Assembly: GCA_031359995.1 (NCBI GenBank)
Contig: JANMAT010000131.1
Span: 1 to 14,481 of the forward strand
Direction of reading: 5' to 3'
From: JANMAT01 sp031359995
GTDB taxonomy: Bacteria > Actinomycetota > Acidimicrobiia > Acidimicrobiales > Ilumatobacteraceae
DNA: 14,481 bases
Part shown: piece after piece, positions 1 through 6,838 of the stretch
Layout of the letters: each line of letters starts with the position of its first letter
How positions within the stretch are numbered: the first letter of the stretch is position 1
The notes under the pieces: generated by a model
What the model was told of the DNA's origin: nothing
Seen by the model: only the letters and a program-made list of their open reading frames with translations
Databases searched by the model: none
Made by a program: the position numbers and the translations under genes

Positions 1-71
1 GGTTGCAGGCCGGCGAGACCATCCAGAGCCGCATCGAAGGCATCGGCGAGCTGCGCACGCGGCTCGTCTGA
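1..71 (+). CDS. C-terminal end of a fumarylacetoacetate hydrolase (FAH) family protein, cut by the window edge
   Basis: Only the last 22 codons are present, read in the frame beginning at base 3 and ending at TGA 69-71. They encode LQAGETIQSRIEGIGELR followed by TRLV. This matches the last beta-strand pair of FAH-fold hydrolases, where a 'GD.V.VE.EGIG.L.N.V' segment closes the domain. The intact FAH protein later in this window has the equivalent MALGDVVEVEVTGVGRLTN segment. The family cleaves or isomerises C-C bonds in 2-keto or acylpyruvate-type intermediates using a divalent metal. The gene sits 32 nt upstream of the RidA gene on the same strand and is probably in one operon with it. The family call rests on a short tail and is therefore moderate. 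Confidence 0.6.
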   Translation, partial: LQAGETIQSRIEGIGELRTRLV

Positions 72-92
72 CCGACACATCCGAACGGACAC

Positions 93-97
93 AGGAG
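93..97 (+). promoter_or_regulatory. Shine-Dalgarno site of the RidA-family gene
   Basis: AGGAG lies 6 nt before the ATG at 104 and fixes that start. It is one of the clearest ribosome binding sites in the window. Confidence 0.7.
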
Positions 98-103
98 CAC
101 CAC

Positions 104-481
104 ATGCCCCGCAAGTCGATCGACATCGGTGGCTTCGGCCACCAGAACCCCATCCCCGCCGCCACCTGTCTGGGCCCGCTGCTCGTCACCAGCATCATCG
201 CCCCGTTCGACCCGGGCACCCGCAACGTGCCCGCTGACGCGGCGGCCCAGATCGAGAACGTGTTCGTCCACGCCGGCGAGATCCTGGAGGCCGCCGGGGC
301 CACGTGGGAGGACGTGGTGAAGTTCACGTTCTACGTGGAGGACATCAAGACCCGCGAGCTCATCAACGACCCGTGGGTGAAGCGCTTCCCCGACCCCGAG
401 TCGCGCCCGTCGCGCCACACCATGCTCGCCCTGGGCGGCCCCGCCGTGCGCGGCGAGCTCATGGCCTACATCGAGCGCTGA
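104..481 (+). CDS. RidA (YjgF/YER057c/UK114) family protein
   Basis: The 125-residue product has the usual length of RidA-type trimeric chorismate mutase-like domains. Known members hydrolyse reactive enamine/imine intermediates released by PLP or amine-oxidising enzymes, and some act in pyrimidine or aromatic-amine catabolism (RutC-like). Visible family features are the 'AAAQIENVFVHAGEILEAAG' helix (about residues 46-65), the 'VVKFTFYVEDI' strand (71-81) and RPSRHT at 101-106. R104 of that motif aligns with the catalytic Arg of E. coli RidA, and the protein ends in a strand 'GELMAYIER'. The start is supported by AGGAG upstream. It follows a truncated FAH-family gene and abuts the convergent acyl-CoA synthetase pseudogene with no gap (TGA 479-481, next gene's stop at 482-484). 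Subfamily and substrate are not determinable, and RutC is possible but unproven. Confidence 0.9.
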   Translation: MPRKSIDIGGFGHQNPIPAATCLGPLLVTSIIAPFDPGTRNVPADAAAQIENVFVHAGEILEAAGATWEDVVKFTFYVEDIKTRELINDPWVKRFPDPESRPSRHTMLALGGPAVRGELMAYIER

Positions 482-1829
482 TCAGCCGGCGGTGCGGCGG
501 GTCGTCTCGTCGCGCAACGCGCGCTTGAGCACCTTGCCGGGGCCCGACTTCGGCAGCGCCTCGGTGCGCAGTTCGATCTGCTCGGGCACCTTGTAGCCGG
601 CGATCGACGCCCGGCAGTGGTCCTTCAGCGCGTCGTCGCCGGTGACGCCGGGCCGGGTCACGACCACGGCATGCACGGCCTCACCCCAGCGCTCGTCGGG
701 CAGGCCGAACACGGCGACCTCGGCCACCGCGTCGTGACGGGCGAGCACGTCTTCCACCTCGACTGAGTACACGTTCTCGCCGCCCGTGACGATCATGTCC
801 TTGGCCCGGTCGACCACGAACAGGTTGTGGTCGGTGTCGAGGCGGCCGAGGTCACCTGTGTGGAACCAGCCTTCGCGCAGCGCGTCGCGGGTGGCGGCGT
901 CGTTGCGCGAGTAGCCGGCCATCACGTTCAGGCCCCGCACGATGACCTCGCCGACCTCGCCGGTCGGCACCGGCACGCCGTCGGGGTCCACGATGGCCAC
1001 CTGCACGCCGGCGCCGGGAGTGCCGCACGAGCCCTGCAACGGCGTGCCCAGCACCCGCTCCTCGTGCATGAGGTGCGTCACGATGGAGCACGTCTCGGTA
1101 GCACCGTAGAAGTGAGCCAGCTCCGCTCCGGGGAACGTCTCGTGGGCCCGGCGCAGCACGTCGCCGGCGATGGGGGAGCCGGCGTGGCCGAGCAGGCGCA
1201 GGGTGTGCACGTCGCGGGGTTGGCGCTGCTGCTCGTCGACCAGCGCGGCCAGCATCGTGGGCACGGGGATGGCGAAGGTGACGCCGTGGCGCTCGATCAG
1301 GTCGAGGGCGCCGGCGGGGTCGAACGATGGCTGCACCACGGTGGTGGCGCCGCGCCAGCAGAGGGCGTGCAGGGAGCGGTGCCGGCCACGTGGAACAACG
1401 CCGGCGCGGCCAGGAACCACGTCGTCGGTGTCGATCCGCACCGCGAGGGCCTTGTGGAAGGCGTTGGCGATCAGGTTCCGATGGGTGAGCATCACGCCCT
1501 TCGACCGGCCGGTGGTGCCGCCCGTGTAGAACATGGCGGCCAGGTCGTCCTCGCCGACACCGGCGCCGAGCACCACGGGCGTGGCGGCGTCGAGGGGCCG
1601 CCTCGTACCCTTCGCCCCATTCGGATCACCGTCGACACCAGCGCGGCCAGGCCGCCTGGGTCGCGGTCGGTCAACAGGATCCGGGCGTCGGCGTCGGCCA
1701 GGATCACCTCGAGCTCGACCGTGGCCAGGCGGGTGTTCAGGGGCACGATCACCATGCCCGCCGCCGGAACGGCCAGGACCCGGCGACGCGGCGCGCGTGG
1801 TCCAACGGGTCGGCCAGGGTCAACATCAT
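482..1829 (-). pseudogene. Acyl-CoA synthetase (AMP-dependent ligase) pseudogene with an internal deletion and multiple frameshifts
   Basis: This is the remains of an ANL-superfamily acyl-CoA ligase, which activates a carboxylic acid via an acyl-AMP. The start is ATGATG at 1829-1824, and the N-terminus reads MMLTLADPLDHARRVAG. At about 1780 the sequence jumps, in another frame, to VLAVPAAGMVIVPLNTRL. Compared with the intact paralogue at 12617, about 52 residues are missing. A second frame change lies near 1634-1640, after which VDGDPNGAKGTRRPLDAATP leads into the body. Between about 1418 and 1375 a +1/-1 pair scrambles what should read DDVFLAAPALFHVAGT. The rest is well preserved: YTGGTTGRSKG P-loop, YGATE, GWFHTGDLG, DRAKDMIVTGGENVY and the C-terminal PKSGPGKVLKR with the adenylation Lys. 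The longest uninterrupted frame covers 482-1576. No clear ribosome binding site precedes the start. Sequencing or assembly error could explain single-base changes but hardly the 52-residue loss. Confidence 0.85.
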
Positions 1830-1975
1830 GTGACTTCTAACAGACGCGCCCGGAGGTGCACTACGGTCCGTTTCGACAGGGAGAACGCGTCGGTCGTGCC
1901 GGCAGGCGCCGCCGGTTTACGGTGGGGTGGGGCGCACGACGAGCGGCGCGCTGCAGAGCAACGGAGGCAACGGCC
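1830..1975. promoter_or_regulatory. Divergent intergenic region between the acyl-CoA synthetase pseudogene and the FAH gene
   Basis: These 146 nt separate two divergent genes, so promoters for both should lie here. On the + strand TACGGT, a TANNNT-type -10 candidate, occurs at 1862-1867 and 1918-1923. The second would give a leader of about 45 nt ending in the GGAGG at 1963-1967. ACGGTCCGT at 1864-1872 is a small palindrome. No convincing -35 box or longer operator is seen. The promoter assignment is inferred from position. Confidence 0.4.
1963..1967 (+). promoter_or_regulatory. Shine-Dalgarno site fixing the FAH start
   Basis: GGAGG lies 8 nt before ATG 1976. It decides the start against the longer in-frame extension from ATG 1856, which lacks a ribosome binding site and would occupy the divergent promoter region. 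Confidence 0.75.
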
Positions 1976-2866
1976 ATGAGCGTTCTGGACGGACCGCGTC
2001 GCGAGATCCGACGCATCCTCGACGACGGCACCCCGCAGTGGGTCACCCCGTCCGACGACGGCAGCGAACTGACCCTCGGCAACGGCCGGCGCGTCACCGA
2101 GGCGACGGCCACGTACCTGGCACCGTGCGATCCGACCAAGATCCTGTGCATCCACCTGAACTACGACAGCCGCAGGGTCGAGTTCCGGGCCCGGCCGCTG
2201 ACCACGCCCACGTACTTCCAGAAGCCGACCACCACGCTGAACACCCACCGCGGCACGATCTACCGGCCGGCCGACACCCAGTTCCTCAACTACGAGGGCG
2301 AGATCGCCGCCGTGGTCGGCCGACCGATGCGCAACGTGAAGCCCGACGACGTGTACGACTACCTCGCCGGTTTCGCCCCGGCCAACGACGTGGGCTCACA
2401 GGACTTCCGCGACACCGACGCCGGCTCCATGCTGCGGGTCAAGGGCCAGGATGGCTACTGCCCGATCGGCCCCGGCCTCGTGTCGGGCGTCGACATCCGC
2501 CGGCAGACGCTGCGCACGTACATCAACGGCACGGTGGTCCAGGAGGACCCGGTCGCCAACATGACGTTCCCGATCGAGTACATCCTGGCCGACCTGTGCC
2601 GCCACATCACGCTGTTGCCGGGCGACATCATCCTCACCGGCACGCCCGCCAACTCGCGGCCCATGGCGTTGGGCGACGTGGTCGAGGTCGAGGTCACCGG
2701 CGTCGGTCGCCTCACCAACGCGGTGGCCGAGTGCCCTGCCGCCCACAACCTGGTCGGGCACCTGCCCACCGCGTCGGAGGAGGTCGTGCGCGTGGCCCTG
2801 GGCGGCGACTGGTGGGCGGCGCGCGACGCCGAGAAGGCCGCCGCCGCGGCGACCGGGAGCAACTGA
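1976..2866 (+). CDS. Fumarylacetoacetate hydrolase (FAH) family protein
   Basis: The 296-residue product is full length for the two-domain FAH/HpcE-type family, whose members hydrolyse or isomerise 2-keto, acylpyruvate or 2-hydroxymuconate-type intermediates. The family core is visible: TYFQKPTTTLN, the metal-binding E-x-E at E107 and E109 (NYEGEIAAVVGR), ANDVGSQDFRDTD with D138 as the expected third ligand, K156 in LRVKGQDGYCPIGP, and ILTGTPANSRPM before the closing strands. The residue after the conserved Lys is Gly where many homologues have Ser, a minor variant. The Trp-rich C-terminal tail (ALGGDWWAARD) is an extra. The start is set by GGAGG at 1963-1967. Its TGA is 3 nt before the ATG of the molybdopterin-subunit gene, so the two form an operon. 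Chemistry class is confident, substrate unknown. Confidence 0.9.
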   Translation: MSVLDGPRREIRRILDDGTPQWVTPSDDGSELTLGNGRRVTEATATYLAPCDPTKILCIHLNYDSRRVEFRARPLTTPTYFQKPTTTLNTHRGTIYRPADTQFLNYEGEIAAVVGRPMRNVKPDDVYDYLAGFAPANDVGSQDFRDTDAGSMLRVKGQDGYCPIGPGLVSGVDIRRQTLRTYINGTVVQEDPVANMTFPIEYILADLCRHITLLPGDIILTGTPANSRPMALGDVVEVEVTGVGRLTNAVAECPAAHNLVGHLPTASEEVVRVALGGDWWAARDAEKAAAAATGSN

Positions 2867-2869
2867 CCG

Positions 2870-5140
2870 ATGGCGTCCATCCTCGGCAACCGGGTCACGC
2901 GCGTCGAAGACCAACGGTTCCTCACCGGCACCGGCACCTACGTGGAAGACCTGGACATCGACGCGGCGTGCGTCACGTTCGTGCGGTCGCCGTACGCCCA
3001 CGGCGTGATCACCGACATCGACCTCGACGAGGCCCGGTCGATGCCGGGTGTGCTCGGCGTGTTCACCATCGACGACATGCCCGAGCTCGGCGTGTTCCCC
3101 CACCCGCTGCCGATCCTGCCCGCCGGCTGCGAGCGACCACTGCTCGCCCGTGAGCACGTCCGCTTCGTGGGGGAGGCCATCGTGGCCGTGGTGGCCGAGA
3201 ACCGGTACCTGGCCGCCGACGCGGCCATGGCCGTCATCGTCGACATCGACCCGTTGCCCGCAGTGGTCGAGGTGGACCACGCGCTCACCGACGAGGTGCT
3301 GCTGCACGACGCGGTCGGCACCAACGTGTACGCCCGGTTCCAGAGCGAGAAACCAGCCGACTTCACCGACGCCGAGGTCGTGGTCGAGCTGCGCGTCATG
3401 AACCAGCGCATCAACGGTTCGCCCATCGAGCCGCGTTCGGGTGCGGCGTGGTGGGAGACGAGTGCCGACGGCACCGAGCGGCTGGTGCACTACTCGGCCT
3501 GCCAAGGGGCTCACCCGACGCGCGACGTGCTGGCCAAGGTCTACGGACTCGACCCCGGGCGCGTGCGCGCCGTCGTGCCCGACGTGGGCGGCGGCTTCGG
3601 CGTGAAGTCGCGCACCGTGGGCGAGGAGGTCACGCTCGGCTGGTTGGCCAAGAAGGTCGGTAAGGCGGTGCGCTTCACCGAGACCCGTACCGAGTCGATG
3701 CAGTCGATGCCGCAGGGTCGCGGCCAGCGCCAGGACATCCGCCTCGGCGGCACCCGCGACGGGCGCATCACCGCCTACCAGCTCGACGTCGTGCAGGACG
3801 CCGGCGCTTACCCGCTGCTCGGTGCGTTCCTGCCCGCCATGACCCAGCGCATGCTGACCGGCACGTACCACATCCCCAACTGCGGCTACACGGCGGTGTC
3901 GCTGGCGACGAACAAGATCTCGGTCACCGCGTACCGCGGCGCCGGGCGCCCCGAGGCGGCCCTGGCCCTCGAGCGGGCCATCGACCTGTACGCGACCGAG
4001 ATCGGCATGGACCCGGCCGAGGTGCGCCGCATCAACCTGGTGCCGAAGTTCCTGGAGCCGTACACCACCGGTGCCGGCACCGTCTACGACGTCGGCGACT
4101 ACCCCGAGGCGATGGCACGCGTGCTGAAGGCCGCCGACTACCCCTCGCTGCGCGCTGAGCAGGCTCGCCGCCGGGCCGAGGGCGGCCCCGCGCTCATGGG
4201 CATCGGGCTGGGCGTGTACGTCGAGATCACCGCGGGCGGCCCACCCACCGAGTACGGCGCCGTCGAACTGCAGTCCGACGGTCGGCTGCGGGCCGTGTCG
4301 GGCGCCACGCCCTACGGGCAGGGCCACGACACGACGTGGAAGATGATCGTGAGCGACCGCACCGGTGTGCCCATGGACCGCATCGACGTGGTCCACGGCG
4401 ACACCGACCTGGTGCCCGCGGGCGGGCTCACCGTGGGCTCGCGCTCGGTGCAGGTGGCCGGCAGCTCCCTGTCGAGCGCGTCCACCAAGCTGGTCGATGT
4501 GGCGCGCGAACGCGCCGCCGAGCTGCTGGAAGCGGCCGGCGCCGACGTGGTGATCGACACCGACCGCGGGGTGTTCCACGTGGCCGGCAGTCCGGCCGGC
4601 CGCACCGTCGGCTGGACCGACGTGGCCGCCGCGCCGGGCGACCCGCTGGCAGGCCTGTCCGACTTCAAGGCGGCCCAGCCCACGTTCCCGTTCGGCGCCC
4701 ACCTCGCCGTGGTCGAGGTGGACCGTGAGACGGGCCGCGTGGTGCTCCAGCGCATCGTCGCCGTCGACGACGCCGGCACGGTCATCAACCCGTTGCTGGT
4801 CGACGGTCAGGTGCACGGTGGGCTCGGTCAGGGCATCGCCCAGGCCCTGCTCGAGTGGATGCAGTACGACGAGGACGGCAACCCGGTCACGTCGAACTTC
4901 GCCGACTACCCGGTGATCTCGGCCGCCGAGTTGCCGAGCTTCGAGCTGGTCCACATGGAGACGCCCACGTGGGTCAACCCGCTCGGGGCCAAGGGTGCCG
5001 GCGAGTCGGGCACCATCGGGTCCATCCCCGCGGTGCTCAACGCCGTCATCGACGCGCTGGCGCCGTTGGGCGTGCGCCACATGGACGCGCCCTGCACCCC
5101 GAACCGGGTGTGGGACGCCATCCAGGCGGCGCACGCCTGA
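2870..5140 (+). CDS. Xanthine dehydrogenase-family molybdopterin-binding (large) subunit, form II CoxL-like
   Basis: The 756-residue product spans the whole large subunit of molybdenum hydroxylases. The N-terminal aldehyde oxidase/xanthine dehydrogenase a/b hammerhead domain runs to about residue 130, followed by the two molybdopterin-binding domains. Seen in sequence: GGGFGVKS at 240-247, AYRGAGR at 354-360, GQGHDTTW near 484-491, and GAKGAGESGT with the expected catalytic Glu at E712. AYRGAGR marks the 'form II' group; true CO dehydrogenases carry AYxCSFR, so CO oxidation is unlikely and hydroxylation of an aldehyde, heterocycle or other organic substrate is more plausible. The ATG follows GGGAG at 2855-2859 inside the end of the FAH gene. 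No FAD (CoxM-like) or 2Fe-2S (CoxS-like) subunit gene is in the window, so its electron-transfer partners must lie elsewhere. The stop is 5 nt from the convergent SDR stop. Confidence 0.92.
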   Translation: MASILGNRVTRVEDQRFLTGTGTYVEDLDIDAACVTFVRSPYAHGVITDIDLDEARSMPGVLGVFTIDDMPELGVFPHPLPILPAGCERPLLAREHVRFVGEAIVAVVAENRYLAADAAMAVIVDIDPLPAVVEVDHALTDEVLLHDAVGTNVYARFQSEKPADFTDAEVVVELRVMNQRINGSPIEPRSGAAWWETSADGTERLVHYSACQGAHPTRDVLAKVYGLDPGRVRAVVPDVGGGFGVKSRTVGEEVTLGWLAKKVGKAVRFTETRTESMQSMPQGRGQRQDIRLGGTRDGRITAYQLDVVQDAGAYPLLGAFLPAMTQRMLTGTYHIPNCGYTAVSLATNKISVTAYRGAGRPEAALALERAIDLYATEIGMDPAEVRRINLVPKFLEPYTTGAGTVYDVGDYPEAMARVLKAADYPSLRAEQARRRAEGGPALMGIGLGVYVEITAGGPPTEYGAVELQSDGRLRAVSGATPYGQGHDTTWKMIVSDRTGVPMDRIDVVHGDTDLVPAGGLTVGSRSVQVAGSSLSSASTKLVDVARERAAELLEAAGADVVIDTDRGVFHVAGSPAGRTVGWTDVAAAPGDPLAGLSDFKAAQPTFPFGAHLAVVEVDRETGRVVLQRIVAVDDAGTVINPLLVDGQVHGGLGQGIAQALLEWMQYDEDGNPVTSNFADYPVISAAELPSFELVHMETPTWVNPLGAKGAGESGTIGSIPAVLNAVIDALAPLGVRHMDAPCTPNRVWDAIQAAHA

Positions 5141-5145
5141 CGGAC

Positions 5146-5859
5146 TCAGTTCACGGCCCAGCCGGCGTCGACCTTCAGGATCTGTCCGGTCACGTGGCGT
5201 GACTCATCGGCGCACAGGAACACCGCGGCGTGGGCGTGGTCGGCGGCCGCCAGCGGGCCGCCGCCCGAGAGACCCATGCGCGTCTTCACCGCGGCGAGCG
5301 TGTCGGGATCGGACGCGGCGCGCGCCGACGTCGGCGTGACCGTGAGCGCCGGCGCGATGGCGTTGAAGCGCACGCCGTGCGGGGCGTACTGGCAGGCACC
5401 GTTCAGCGTGAGCGCGTTGATGCCACCCTTGGCCGCCGAGTAGCCCTGGGTGTCGAACAGGCCGAGCACCGGGTCGGTGGCGGCCACCGACGACACGAAC
5501 ACGATCGACCCGCCCGAGGGCTCCTGGGCCAGCATGATCTTCAGCGCCTCACGCGCTGTCAGGAACGCGGTGGTCAGGTTCAGTGCGACCGCGCGGTCGA
5601 AGGCGGACAGCGACGTGGCGTGCAGCGGGCCGTCGCCGAGTGGCCGCCCGCTGCCGCCGGCCTCAGTGGTCAGGTCGGCCTCGGCCCAGGCGTAGTCGAC
5701 GCCGGTGCCGAACGCGTCGCCCAGCGCCTTGCAGTCGGCGCCGCGGTTCGAGATCATGAACAGCGACGCGCCTTCGCGAGCGAACAGCAGCGCGCTGGCC
5801 TCGGCGATTCCGGTCGCCCCGGTGATCACGCACACCTTGCCTGCCAGCCGACCGCTCAT
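5146..5859 (-). CDS. SDR family oxidoreductase with an in-frame internal deletion (probably impaired)
   Basis: The 237-residue product belongs to the NAD(P)-dependent short-chain dehydrogenase family. The N-terminal Rossmann motif is VITGATGIAEASALLF (residues 11-26), the catalytic Ser lies in VSS (123-124), and Tyr/Lys are Y140 and K144 in YSAAKGG. The C-terminus TGQILKVDAGWAVN is typical. Between ADLTTEA (61-67) and GGSGRPLGDGPL (68-79) the segment that normally holds a helix plus the strand ending in NNAG is absent. About 20-25 residues are missing compared with usual SDRs (and with the other SDR here), yet the frame is kept. That removes part of the central sheet, so activity is doubtful. 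The start is ATG 5859, overlapping the LysR stop as ATGA, with GAGGAGA at 5877-5871. A longer in-frame extension to 6093 lies inside LysR and is rejected. The joint lies near 5655-5670. Confidence 0.8.
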   Translation of the reverse strand: MSGRLAGKVCVITGATGIAEASALLFAREGASLFMISNRGADCKALGDAFGTGVDYAWAEADLTTEAGGSGRPLGDGPLHATSLSAFDRAVALNLTTAFLTAREALKIMLAQEPSGGSIVFVSSVAATDPVLGLFDTQGYSAAKGGINALTLNGACQYAPHGVRFNAIAPALTVTPTSARAASDPDTLAAVKTRMGLSGGGPLAAADHAHAAVFLCADESRHVTGQILKVDAGWAVN

Positions 5860-6746
5860 GAACTGCTCGTCTCCTCGGCGATGTCGAGAAACATGCGGGT
5901 CACCGCGGTGGTGTCGTCGCGGCGCCAGGCGAGGTGGAACTCGTCGACGCGCGTGGCCGGCCGCAGCGGACGCACCACCACTCCCTCGTGCGTCACCTGG
6001 CCAGCTTGCCACGCGTTCAACCAGCCGATGCCGGTGCCCACCGCGACCATGTCGAGCACGCGCTCGACCCGGCTCGCCGGGTGCCGCACCCATGCCGGGC
6101 GCACGCCGTGGGCGTCGGCGAACGCGAGGGTGGCGTCGTGGTAGCTGGGCGCGTCGGTCCGGTCCACCAGCAGCACGGGCTCGCCGTCCAGGTCGGCCAC
6201 GTCGACCACCGCACTGGCGGCCAACCGGTGACCCGCGGGGACCGACACGTGGTCGAGGGCCACCCGGGTCAGCGGGCGCGACGCCAGCGGCTCCGGGTCG
6301 GGCACCGGGCCGTGCACGATGCCCACCGTCAGCCGCCCGGCGCGCAGGTCATCGAAGATGCGCAACGACGTGAGCGCGGTGGGCCGGATGGGCACGTCGG
6401 GGCGCAGCTGATGGCAGCGGCGGGCCGCGGCCAGCGCCGCTCGCTCGCTGCCGTGGCAGTAGCCGATGGGCAGAGCGGTGCCGGCGGTGGCCAGCTCGCG
6501 GGCGACGGCGCTGAAGCGGTCGGCGGAGCGGAGCACGGCCCGGGCCTCGCCCAGCAGCCGCTGGCCGGCGTCGGTGAGCGACACGCGCCGGCTGGTGCGC
6601 TCGAACAGGGTGACGCCCAGCTCGGTCTCCAGCTCGCGGATGCGCTGCGACAGGGGCGGTGTCGACATCGACAGGCGGGCCGCGGCCCGCCCGAAGTGCT
6701 GCTCGTCGGCCACGGCCACGAAGTAGCGGAGGCGGCGCAGATCCAC
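5856..6746 (-). CDS. LysR family transcriptional regulator
   Basis: The 296-residue product is a normal full-length LysR-type regulator, a tetrameric DNA-binding protein that usually activates a divergent operon when bound to a small-molecule effector. The N-terminal winged helix-turn-helix covers about residues 1-60 (LRRLRYFVAVADEQHFGRAA, then LSQRIRELETELGVTLFERT and the LTDAG linker entry). The effector-binding region runs from about 90 to 290. The start is GTG at 6746, because VDLRRLRYF is the family's standard N-terminus and TACCGT sits 6 nt upstream (leaderless type). Its stop overlaps the SDR start by ATGA, so the two are translationally coupled. It is divergent from the monooxygenase-hydrolase operon, which is its most likely target. 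The effector is unknown. Confidence 0.93.
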   Translation of the reverse strand: MDLRRLRYFVAVADEQHFGRAAARLSMSTPPLSQRIRELETELGVTLFERTSRRVSLTDAGQRLLGEARAVLRSADRFSAVARELATAGTALPIGYCHGSERAALAAARRCHQLRPDVPIRPTALTSLRIFDDLRAGRLTVGIVHGPVPDPEPLASRPLTRVALDHVSVPAGHRLAASAVVDVADLDGEPVLLVDRTDAPSYHDATLAFADAHGVRPAWVRHPASRVERVLDMVAVGTGIGWLNAWQAGQVTHEGVVVRPLRPATRVDEFHLAWRRDDTTAVTRMFLDIAEETSSS

Positions 6747-6752
6747 AGCTGC

Positions 6753-6758
6753 ACGGTA
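6753..6758 (-). promoter_or_regulatory. Candidate leaderless -10 box of the LysR gene
   Basis: On the - strand TACCGT (TANNNT consensus) is separated from the GTG start by 6 nt, the spacing expected if transcription begins at the start codon. There is no ribosome binding site upstream of this GTG, which agrees. The GATCGGG repeats at 6771-6788 would cover the corresponding -35 region. Confidence 0.45.
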
Positions 6759-6761
6759 GCG

Positions 6762-6788
6762 AACGTTATCGATCGGGACATGATCGGG
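6762..6788. promoter_or_regulatory. Candidate LysR operator: palindromes and 11-bp-spaced GATCGGG repeats
   Basis: Within the 92-nt LysR/monooxygenase divergent gap there are back-to-back palindromes AACGTT (6762-6767) and ATCGAT (6768-6773). They run into a direct repeat GATCGGG at 6771-6777 and 6782-6788. The repeat starts are 11 bp apart, about one helical turn. ATC-N7-GAT (6772-6784) is also embedded. LysR regulators typically bind dyads in the shared divergent promoter, so this is the best operator candidate. It does not show a clean T-N11-A dyad, so the assignment is inferred from location. Confidence 0.4.
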
Positions 6789-6804
6789 CCCCGGTTCGGT
6801 CGTG

Positions 6805-6827
6805 GACAGCCCACTCGCCGGGCTGTC
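6805..6827. repeat. Perfect inverted repeat (hairpin or operator) just before the monooxygenase start
   Basis: GACAGCCC (6805-6812) and GGGCTGTC (6820-6827) form a perfect 8-bp stem with a 7-nt loop, ending 11 nt before ATG 6839. No poly-T follows, so it is not a standard terminator. If transcribed it would sit in the leader of the monooxygenase mRNA, where a ribosome binding site would be expected but is not seen. Otherwise it may be a protein-binding dyad. Confidence 0.5.
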
Positions 6828-6838
6828 ACGCTGCTTCC

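Noticed and set aside
1856..1975. Earlier start for the FAH gene
   Set aside because: It has no ribosome binding site and a composition unlike the family. ATG 1976 with GGAGG is preferred.
2396..5134. 912-codon open frame on the minus strand
   Set aside because: It lies antisense to the FAH and molybdopterin-subunit genes, whose families are certain. The product is His/Arg/Val/Gly-rich with no domain, the usual mirror frame of GC-rich coding DNA.
2870..5140. Aerobic CO dehydrogenase (CO oxidation)
   Set aside because: The active-site loop is AYRGAGR, not the AYxCSFR of true CO dehydrogenases, and no partner subunits are next to it.
5860..6093. N-terminal extension of the deleted SDR
   Set aside because: It lies within the LysR gene in another frame. 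The SDR family start MSGRLAGKVCVITG with GAGGAGA upstream is clear.
6805..6827. Intrinsic terminator
   Set aside because: The stem is good, but no T-run follows and it stands before, not after, a gene.
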